A stretch of 7,581 bases of DNA from Candidatus Collierbacteria bacterium (GTDB lineage: Bacteria > Patescibacteriota > Microgenomatia > UBA1400 > MFAQ01): assembly GCA_023245265.1 (NCBI GenBank), contig JAHFKQ010000036.1:1-7581 (forward strand), read 5' to 3'. Shown one piece after another: positions 1 through 4,928 of the stretch. A program made the position numbers and the translations under genes. Under the pieces are notes generated by a model. The model was not told the origin of the DNA and did no database searches. It saw nothing but the letters and a program-made list of their open reading frames with translations. How positions within the stretch are numbered: position 1 is the first letter of the stretch; every line of letters begins with the position of its first letter.

Positions 1-1199
1 ATCTCCGTTTCGTCATATTGGCCTCCGCCAAAATGTTTGTATCGTAAGTGACCATCTTTGTCGATTAGGTACTTGGCCGGCCAGTAGGAGTTATTAAAGC
101 TATTCCAAGTGGAGTAACTATTATCTTGGGCTACCGGATAAGTCAGGTGATACGCCGTCAAAGCATTCTGAACATTTTGCGTATTTTTTTCAAATTCAAA
201 CTCGGGAGTATGGATGCCTATGACGACCAACCCTTGATCCTTATATTTTTCATACCAACCGGAAACAAAAGGTAAGGTTCGCAAACAATTGATACAGGTA
301 TAGGTCCAGAAATCGATCAAGACAACTTTGCCTTTTAACTCGGGTATGGAAAGAGCTGGACTATTGAACCAATGCGAGAGACCTTTAAAATCAGGGGCGA
401 CACCCAGATCGGGTAAATATGACTTTGGTGCTGTCGCCGTGAGATTTTCTCGGCCGGCTAAGAGGTTTAGTTGCTCTTGTACTTGCTGAGACTGTTCCAG
501 GCGGTATAAAAGGGTACTATAACCGGGCAGGAGATTAAGCAATTTGGCTTGAATTAAGCGATCATACCCCGAGTAGATAGAGACGGCCGTCAGAATCATG
601 ATGACCCCAAATATCTGTTGAATCCGCCCCAAAAAAGGTGAGAGGCCACGGCTTCTATGCAGTAATTGGCTACCGAACGAGGCAAAGAGAAAAAGCGGGA
701 TGCCGGTACCCAGCATGTAGACAATGGTGATGAGGATGACTTGAGAGTTGACGGCTCGAGTAGCCGAAAGTGCAGCAATAGTGGCCAAGATGGGCCCGGC
801 ACAGGGGGCCCAGACAATCCCCAGGCTGAGTCCGGTCAAGAGACCGCCCCAAAAACCGGTACTGCCTCGACCGACAGGGAATAGACCGGTCAATCGTGAG
901 GTGTAACCTTCTAGTAAAGCCGAAAGACGGGGGAAAAACAGAACCAGTCCGAGAAGGATTAAGACCAACACGGCCAATAGTCTGAGGTTATTCGGATCAA
1001 AATGGAAAAGGCGCACCAGATAGGAGAGACTCAGGGTCATAACGGAAAAACTCAATAAAATGCCCATGGTCACTCCTAAAGGCCGGCGGTGGCCGCCGGT
1101 GGCTGAGGTAGAAAGGACGATGGGTAATATAGGCCAGATACAGGGGGCCAAGATGGTTAAAAGTCCGGAGATGAAAGCAACCAAAAGAAGAATGAGCAC
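1..1199 (-). CDS. dipZ: DipZ-type thiol-redox protein: CcdA membrane domain plus thioredoxin-like domain (C-terminus beyond window)
   Basis: Translation of the minus strand is open from GTG at 1199 to the left edge, giving 399 complete residues. Residues 1-210 are strongly hydrophobic and resemble the CcdA/DsbD transmembrane domain. The two expected membrane cysteines are present: C20 in APCIWPILP and C133 in APCAGPILA. After a linker (about 211-262), residues 263-399 form a thioredoxin-like domain with WTYTCINC (active cysteines C302 and C305) and YWPAKYLID with the likely cis-proline P374. This order is known from DipZ proteins, in which CcdA passes electrons from cytoplasmic thioredoxin across the membrane to the extracytoplasmic CXXC domain. 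The carbohydrate-binding-like domain usual at the DipZ C-terminus would lie outside. GTG 1199 is chosen because it puts the first cysteine near residue 20, as in CcdA proteins. No Shine-Dalgarno is visible, and TATACT ends 5 nt upstream, so the mRNA may be leaderless. GTG at 1253, in the same frame, is a less likely start. Family call is firm; the start is moderate. Confidence 0.9.
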   Translation of the reverse strand, partial: MLILLLVAFISGLLTILAPCIWPILPIVLSTSATGGHRRPLGVTMGILLSFSVMTLSLSYLVRLFHFDPNNLRLLAVLVLILLGLVLFFPRLSALLEGYTSRLTGLFPVGRGSTGFWGGLLTGLSLGIVWAPCAGPILATIAALSATRAVNSQVILITIVYMLGTGIPLFLFASFGSQLLHRSRGLSPFLGRIQQIFGVIMILTAVSIYSGYDRLIQAKLLNLLPGYSTLLYRLEQSQQVQEQLNLLAGRENLTATAPKSYLPDLGVAPDFKGLSHWFNSPALSIPELKGKVVLIDFWTYTCINCLRTLPFVSGWYEKYKDQGLVVIGIHTPEFEFEKNTQNVQNALTAYHLTYPVAQDNSYSTWNSFNNSYWPAKYLIDKDGHLRYKHFGGGQYDETE

Positions 1200-1204
1200 A
1201 AATA

Positions 1205-1210
1205 AGTATA
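1205..1210 (-). promoter_or_regulatory. Candidate -10 box of dipZ
   Basis: On the minus strand TATACT (5 of 6 to TATAAT) ends 5 nt before the proposed GTG start. Transcription would begin at or within a base of the start codon, making the transcript leaderless. No convincing -35 is found 16-18 bp upstream. The box lies inside the 8-bp perfect palindrome AGTATACT (1205-1212). Inference from spacing only. Confidence 0.4.
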
Positions 1211-1212
1211 CT
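1205..1212. repeat. Palindrome AGTATACT over the dipZ -10
   Basis: A perfect 8-bp inverted repeat whose flanks extend it imperfectly: 1200-1202 AAA pairs with 1215-1217 TTT, with two mismatched pairs between. It covers the proposed dipZ -10 box. The local string TAAGTATA (1203-1210) recurs as TAAGTGTA at 1236-1243, 33 bp away or about three helical turns, next to the second palindrome. It could be a regulator site, but the region is AT-rich and chance is possible. Confidence 0.3.
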
Positions 1213-1238
1213 ATTTTCTGGAATAGATAGAAAACTAA

Positions 1239-1253
1239 GTGTATAATAGACAC
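1239..1253. promoter_or_regulatory. Candidate operator: near-perfect 15-bp palindrome over the NUDIX-gene -10
   Basis: GTGTATAATAGACAC has six of seven symmetric base pairs matching about a central A; only the fifth pair (A/G) fails. It spans the whole -10 box and abuts the ATG at 1254. A protein bound here would block RNA polymerase. NrtR-family regulators are known to bind palindromes in promoters of NAD-metabolism genes and sometimes their own, so autoregulation by the adjacent NUDIX/winged-helix protein is the natural inference. No consensus match is claimed. Confidence 0.4.
1242..1247 (+). promoter_or_regulatory. Promoter -10 (TATAAT) of the NUDIX gene, probably leaderless
   Basis: A perfect TATAAT is followed by exactly 6 nt and then ATG at 1254, so the predicted transcription start is the A of the start codon. 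The best -35 with a 17-bp spacer is TGGAAT at 1219-1224 (3 of 6 matches). No ribosome binding site precedes the ATG, consistent with a leaderless mRNA. The box also rules out the in-frame GTG at 1239 as the start, since it would lie inside that extension. Confidence 0.6.
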
Positions 1254-1928
1254 ATGATGAAAGGATATGATGTCACCAAGTATGATCGACCCTCCGTAGC
1301 CTTGGATGTGCTGTTATTTACCATCCAGGAAAATCAACTACAAATCTTGCTTGTCAAACGCAAAGAAGAACCTTTTCAGGGTGAATGGGCCTTCCCCGGT
1401 GGTTTTGTCAAAATGAATGAGTCTTTGGAGGTAGGAGCGGCCAGGGAGCTGAGGGAAGAAACCGGTTTGAAGGATATTTATCTGGAACAACTTTATACCT
1501 TTGGTAATCCAAAGCGCGATCCGCGAACCAGAGTTATTTCCGTGGCCTACTTGGCTCTGGCGGCAAAAACGGATTGGGCAATTAAAGCGAGCACCGATGC
1601 CAGCGAGGCCAAATTTTGGCCGGTGAGCAAGCTACCGAAATTAGCTTTCGACCATCAGGAGATTTTTGAGTACGGCCTGAGCCGCTTGGGAAGTAAACTA
1701 AACTACACCAATATCGCTTTCGGTCTTTTACCCGATCAGTTTACTTTGACTGAGTTACAAAATACTTATGAAATTATCTTGAATAAGAAGCTGGATAAGC
1801 GAAATTTTCGAAAAAAAATCTTGAGTACTGATTTACTAACCTCCGTCGGGCAAAAATCAAGTTTGGGGGCTCATCGACCGGCAGAACTATTCCGGTTCAA
1901 AAAAAAGGAGATTGAGTACCTCAACTAG
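1254..1928 (+). CDS. NUDIX hydrolase with C-terminal winged helix, NrtR-like (ADP-ribose/NAD-linked regulator or hydrolase)
   Basis: The product is 224 residues from ATG 1254; ATG 1257 directly follows and is also possible. The N-terminal NUDIX fold (about 12-130) has a complete NUDIX box at 50-72: G50, E56, R64, E65, E68, E69, G71, so metal-dependent cleavage of a nucleoside diphosphate-linked substrate such as ADP-ribose is plausible. Residues about 131-216 match the winged-helix tail of the NrtR group, including FTLTELQNTYEIIL (163-176) and the basic DKRNFRKKIL (181-190), expected to lie in the DNA-recognition part. NrtR proteins repress NAD-biosynthesis genes and release DNA on binding ADP-ribose. 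Many have a decayed NUDIX box, so the intact one leaves open whether this is enzyme, regulator or both. It is divergent from dipZ over 54 bp and convergent with the helicase gene. An A8 run at 1899-1906 near the 3' end is probably incidental. NUDIX assignment is firm; regulatory role is inferred. Confidence 0.85.
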   Translation: MMKGYDVTKYDRPSVALDVLLFTIQENQLQILLVKRKEEPFQGEWAFPGGFVKMNESLEVGAARELREETGLKDIYLEQLYTFGNPKRDPRTRVISVAYLALAAKTDWAIKASTDASEAKFWPVSKLPKLAFDHQEIFEYGLSRLGSKLNYTNIAFGLLPDQFTLTELQNTYEIILNKKLDKRNFRKKILSTDLLTSVGQKSSLGAHRPAELFRFKKKEIEYLN

Positions 1929-3967
1929 TGCCGGTGACGATGACCGTGTGAGTAAAGATTGTGAGCGTGAGATTGAGAATTTACTTGGGCCAGAAGGTGA
2001 GGGGCTACTTCTCTTAGCCAATCCGGCTTCACCTTTAGACAGTTGCAGGCGTAAGCTTTACCTTGGGTGTTGATAAAAATTTCGTCTGAGACCAAGATAG
2101 CTTTGTCGCCGAGATTAACCCCCGCAAAAACCGAACCCGGATGAATTTTGATATCTTCTTTGGTGCCATCAATTTTTTTGTAGGTATTTTTACCCGTGTA
2201 GATCATCAAATTGGCAATTAGTCCGGCAGTGATAGCTTTACCTAGGGCATCAGGATTGGTTTTTTGAGAAATTTTTTCATCGATATCCAGCCCGTGATTT
2301 TTTAAGACCTCAATTAGTTCCAAACGAACATTCTTGGCTTCCTCCAAAGCTTTTTCGTTCAGATAATTTGCTTGGGCCCAGAGAGGATCGTAGTTATTTT
2401 TGACATAAGCTTTCCAAACATTGAGAATGACCCCAAAGTCGGAATCATAATCATTCTTAAATTTGGCATGAAGACGGTCGGCTTCCCTTTCCAAATCAAG
2501 CTCGGGAGGACGGACAAAAATATTTTTTCCTTCGAGAAAGGAGGCGATCACGGTGATCTCATTGAGACAATTTATACCCGGCTGAGTCGCTTCTATGACC
2601 ATCCGCCCCAAGCGGGGTTCCAGGCCAAGATCGACCATGAATTCACCAATCGAGGTAAGCCGACCTTGCCGATCTAAGGCCCCCAAAAGAGTCAGATTTT
2701 CTAAAGCTTGATGAATGGCTTCTCGACCGGGGTGATCTAAAAAGTCAAAGCTCTCAATGTCTTCAATACCGACCTTTTTCATAGCCAAAACAATCTGACC
2801 CAAGTTCGACCGCTCAATTTCCGGGGATTGATATTTTTTCCTGGCTTTTAAACTCTGCTCGGTAAACAGGCGGTAGCAATAACCGGGAGCGGTCCGACCG
2901 GCCCTGCCCTTCCGCTGATCCAAACCACTGAGGGCGTGTTCCACCAGAATGAGTTGCTCAATACCAGTTTTAGGATCGAAGCGAGTTTGCTTAATCAGGC
3001 CAGAATCAATGACATGAATTATGCCATCGATCGTAACCGAGGTCTCGGCTATATTGGTGGACACAATGACTTTTCTTTTTGTTGATGGAAGAAAAATTTT
3101 ATCTTGATCTTCCGGTGACAGCTCTGCGTGGAGGGGAATAATTTCTAGGGATTTCTCATCAACAATCTGCAGTAGATTTTCAATCGTCAGACTTATCTCG
3201 CGTTTGCCCGGCATAAAGATCAGAATATCCCCGGGAAGTTTTTGTTCAATAATCTCTTTAACTTTGTTGGCGGCGGCTTCCGTAAAGTCGTAGCGCCAGG
3301 GAATTTCTTTTTCGTAAGACACCTGAACAGGAAACATTTTGCCCGGAATCTCGACAGAATTGCTCTTATCGGAGCCGCCGATGTACTCGGCAAATTTATT
3401 CCGCTCGATGGTCGCCGAAGTAATCACCAAACGAACGGGTTCCAGTCCGATCTCGGTCCGAAGGTGATTAACATCCTTTAATAAGCCCAAACAAAGATCG
3501 ATGTTTAGACTGCGTTCGTGAGCCTCGTCAACCATCATGATGGAAAACTCGGAGAGCAAGGGGTCGAACTGAATTTTCCTTAAAAGGATGCCGTCGGTCA
3601 TAAATGTAATATCGGTTTCACCGGTGGTATAGTCATCAAAACGGACATGGTAACCTACCGCCTCGCCAACTTTGGTGCCCATCATCTCAGACACACGAGA
3701 GGTAACACTACGAGTTGCTACCCGGCGAGGTTGAGTCACTCCGACGCGGCCTTTAAGCCCCAGTTCATTACGGAGCTCCAATAGTAGCGGCGGTAGACAG
3801 GTGGTTTTGCCGGAACCCGTCTCACCGATCAAAACAAAGTTAGGGTGTTTTCTGAGCTCGGCGCGAATGAGATCACGCAATGAGGCTACCGGAATGTGTT
3901 CCACCGCCAGTAAGGCTTCTTCCGGGGTTTTCTGTTCGAGAGGATGGTCTATAGCTTCGGTGGTCAT
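1925..3967 (-). CDS. hrpA: DEAH-box RNA helicase, compact HrpA/Prp43-like
   Basis: An ATP-dependent RNA helicase of the DEAH/RHA family, 680 residues, presumably cytoplasmic and acting on structured RNA or RNPs. Motifs in order: Walker A GETGSGKT (48-55), Ia TQPRRVA (78-84), II DEAH (147-150), III SAT (184-186), V TNIAETSVT (304-312), VI QRKGRAGR (351-358). A winged helix and HA2 domain follow (about 375-560), then an OB-fold (about 600-657) ending in KPDWLREVAPH. E. coli HrpA is about 1300 residues; this protein stops after the OB-fold and so has the minimal layout seen in eukaryotic Prp43-type helicases. The last residues are histidine-rich (HAHN then SHGHRHRH), an unusual tail. ATG 3967 leaves about 45 residues before Walker A; no Shine-Dalgarno precedes it. 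A promoter-like TTGAAA-16-TATTAT lies upstream. The stop overlaps the convergent NUDIX stop in a shared CTAG. Family is certain; the target RNA is unknown. Confidence 0.93.
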   Translation of the reverse strand: MTTEAIDHPLEQKTPEEALLAVEHIPVASLRDLIRAELRKHPNFVLIGETGSGKTTCLPPLLLELRNELGLKGRVGVTQPRRVATRSVTSRVSEMMGTKVGEAVGYHVRFDDYTTGETDITFMTDGILLRKIQFDPLLSEFSIMMVDEAHERSLNIDLCLGLLKDVNHLRTEIGLEPVRLVITSATIERNKFAEYIGGSDKSNSVEIPGKMFPVQVSYEKEIPWRYDFTEAAANKVKEIIEQKLPGDILIFMPGKREISLTIENLLQIVDEKSLEIIPLHAELSPEDQDKIFLPSTKRKVIVSTNIAETSVTIDGIIHVIDSGLIKQTRFDPKTGIEQLILVEHALSGLDQRKGRAGRTAPGYCYRLFTEQSLKARKKYQSPEIERSNLGQIVLAMKKVGIEDIESFDFLDHPGREAIHQALENLTLLGALDRQGRLTSIGEFMVDLGLEPRLGRMVIEATQPGINCLNEITVIASFLEGKNIFVRPPELDLEREADRLHAKFKNDYDSDFGVILNVWKAYVKNNYDPLWAQANYLNEKALEEAKNVRLELIEVLKNHGLDIDEKISQKTNPDALGKAITAGLIANLMIYTGKNTYKKIDGTKEDIKIHPGSVFAGVNLGDKAILVSDEIFINTQGKAYACNCLKVKPDWLREVAPHLLAQVNSQSHAHNLYSHGHRHRH

Positions 3968-4013
3968 GTCAGTGCAGTCAATAAAGGATGACGAAGTTTA
4001 TCATGTTAGGGGG

Positions 4014-4019
4014 TATAAT
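4014..4019 (+). promoter_or_regulatory. Promoter -10 (TATAAT) of the small membrane-protein gene
   Basis: A perfect TATAAT lies upstream of a gene with a good ribosome binding site. Start of transcription would be near 4026, giving a leader of about 33 nt. No good -35 is visible at 15-19 bp spacing, so the promoter may be weak or need an activator. It overlaps the minus-strand -10 of the helicase gene. Confidence 0.45.
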
Positions 4020-4042
4020 AGCGGGGTAAGTAGAACTTTCAA
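4015..4042 (-). promoter_or_regulatory. Sigma70-type promoter of the hrpA-like helicase
   Basis: On the minus strand TTGAAA (complement of 4037-4042, 5 of 6 to consensus) and TATTAT (complement of 4015-4020, 5 of 6) are separated by 16 bp. The predicted start is near 4008, leaving a leader of about 41 nt before the ATG at 3967. The -10 is the complement of the plus-strand TATAAT at 4014-4019, so the two divergent promoters overlap at this element. Confidence 0.5.
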
Positions 4043-4048
4043 ACGCGC

Positions 4049-4053
4049 GGAGG
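4049..4053 (+). promoter_or_regulatory. Ribosome binding site GGAGG deciding the start at 4059
   Basis: GGAGG followed by 5 nt and ATG is the strongest Shine-Dalgarno in the window. It fixes the start at 4059 rather than any upstream in-frame codon: the open frame extends leftward to 3801, antisense to the helicase gene and across the promoter. The NUDIX, dipZ and helicase starts lack such a motif. Confidence 0.75.
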
Positions 4054-4058
4054 GCAAA

Positions 4059-4340
4059 ATGAGATGGTTTGTGTCTTTTGTGAAGTATTTTGTGGTAATT
4101 TTTGCCGGTCTGGCCCTTGCTTCCTACACGATCTTAACCGTAGGTCCGCTATTGGGAATCTGCTTCGGCATCATCTACGCTGCCTGTCAAAGTGGCAGTA
4201 CCTGGTTCCTTTTTGGAGCAGTATGGCTGGTGCCAGCGTTTATTGCCTTGGTGACAAGTCCGGCCATGATTGATTACGCCGAGCTCAGGCGACAGAGAAA
4301 GATACAAAAAGAGAAAGAAGAAGACGAAGCCGATCGTTAG
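4059..4340 (+). CDS. Small membrane protein of unknown function (93 aa)
   Basis: I do not recognise this protein. It begins MRWFVSFVKY, then has a long hydrophobic stretch at about 10-42, probably one or two membrane segments split near G29-P30, and another at about 49-69. The C-terminal 20 or so residues (RRQRKIQKEKEEDEADR) are highly charged and likely helical. A short basic N-terminus and charged tail suggest both lie mainly in the cytoplasm if there are two segments, but topology is uncertain. There is no signal cleavage site and no catalytic motif. That it is a real gene rests on its own TATAAT, a strong GGAGG site 5 nt before the ATG, and a terminator beginning 7 nt after the stop. It is a single-gene unit, divergent from the helicase and convergent with L19. 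Confidence 0.75.
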   Translation: MRWFVSFVKYFVVIFAGLALASYTILTVGPLLGICFGIIYAACQSGSTWFLFGAVWLVPAFIALVTSPAMIDYAELRRQRKIQKEKEEDEADR

Positions 4341-4346
4341 AACGAT

Positions 4347-4371
4347 ACCCCCGAGAAATCGGGGGTTTTTT
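4347..4371 (+). terminator. Intrinsic terminator of the small membrane-protein gene
   Basis: ACCCCCGA (4347-4354) pairs perfectly with TCGGGGGT (4359-4366) around a GAAA tetraloop (4355-4358), and the run of T at 4366-4371 follows. This is a textbook rho-independent terminator on the plus strand. On the minus strand the hairpin is preceded by A's and followed by TATCGTTCT, so it should not terminate L19 transcripts well by itself. Confidence 0.9.
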
Positions 4372-4386
4372 AACCAAGCGAGGGTT

Positions 4387-4914
4387 TTAGCGAACGAAGA
4401 CTTTTTCTTTGCGAACGATCTTTTTGGGGCCTTTTTTGACCTTTTTGACCTTGACGACTTCGACTTTAGGGGCGTTTTTGACCTTGGTGGTTTCCGGGCG
4501 GACCTTTTCGGCTTTGACTTCGGGAGTAACACTTTCATCGAAAGACTCTACCGGGACCTCGATACTGGCCTTTTGACCTTTTTTGACAAAGACATCTTTG
4601 ACTTTGGTTGCCTTTTTACCGATTAAATCTCTTAAGAAGTAGAGCTTGGCACGACGAACTTTACCCTTTTTAACGATCTCAATACCGGTAATGGTAGGAG
4701 TGTTGATGGGCAGGATTTTTTCGACTCCAACAGCTCCGGAAGCGATCTTACGAACGATGAAATTCTTGCCTTCGCCGGTGCCTCGAATAGCGATGACGAT
4801 GCCTTGAAAGACCTGAGTACGGGATTTTTCACCTTCTTTGACGGCCAGAGAGACCTTAATGGTGTCTCCAACACAGAACTCGATTTTGTCTTGCCACTTG
4901 ATTTGATTTGCCAT
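4387..4914 (-). CDS. rplS: 50S ribosomal protein L19 with lysine-rich C-terminal extension
   Basis: L19 sits at the 30S-50S interface of the ribosome. The 175-residue product shows the family core at about 14-106: VGDTIKVSLAVKEGEKSRTQ (15-34), FQGIVIAIRG (36-45), FIVRKIASGAVGVEKILPI (52-70) and the signature KKGKVRRAKLYFLRDLIGKK (82-101). Typical bacterial L19 is about 115 residues. Here the leader before the core is short (about 14 residues), and about 69 residues are added at the C-terminus. That tail is low in complexity, about one quarter lysine with many valines and several glutamates, probably disordered and RNA-contacting. The ATG lies 14 bp after the dnaE stop with a weak TAAGG four bases before it, so the two genes are likely co-transcribed and this gene may rely on coupling. 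No neighbouring trmD or rpsP is visible, though these are its common partners. Identity is certain; the tail's role is unknown. Confidence 0.95.
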   Translation of the reverse strand: MANQIKWQDKIEFCVGDTIKVSLAVKEGEKSRTQVFQGIVIAIRGTGEGKNFIVRKIASGAVGVEKILPINTPTITGIEIVKKGKVRRAKLYFLRDLIGKKATKVKDVFVKKGQKASIEVPVESFDESVTPEVKAEKVRPETTKVKNAPKVEVVKVKKVKKGPKKIVRKEKVFVR

Positions 4915-4928
4915 AGGGCCTTATTTTA

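Noticed and set aside
666..884. Short frames on both strands within 596-884
   Set aside because: They are shadows of the DipZ membrane domain, whose translation is continuous and family-specific there.
1239..1253. GTG at 1239 as start of the NUDIX gene, adding MYNRH
   Set aside because: The extension contains the TATAAT box and the palindrome; ATG 1254 matches a leaderless start.
1799..1907. Two A8 runs in the NUDIX gene as programmed frameshift sites
   Set aside because: The family's expected C-terminus continues in frame past the first run, and the second is at the gene end with no alternative product or stimulatory structure seen.
3978..4004. Eight-codon leader peptide (ATG to TGA, minus strand) before the helicase
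   Set aside because: No ribosome binding site, no regulatory codon bias and no attenuator hairpin; such short frames are common by chance.
3801..4058. Leftward extension of the small membrane-protein frame
   Set aside because: It is antisense to the helicase N-terminus and crosses the promoter; GGAGG before 4059 fixes the real start.
4333..4346. Inverted repeat ATCGTT-AG-AACGAT at the end of the small membrane gene
   Set aside because: The arms are separated by only 2 nt and overlap the stop codon; the strong terminator hairpin just downstream explains termination.
4270..4626. Plus-strand frame rich in Phe and Asp opposite L19
   Set aside because: It is the complement of the lysine/valine-rich L19 tail; the composition explains its openness and it lacks signals of its own.
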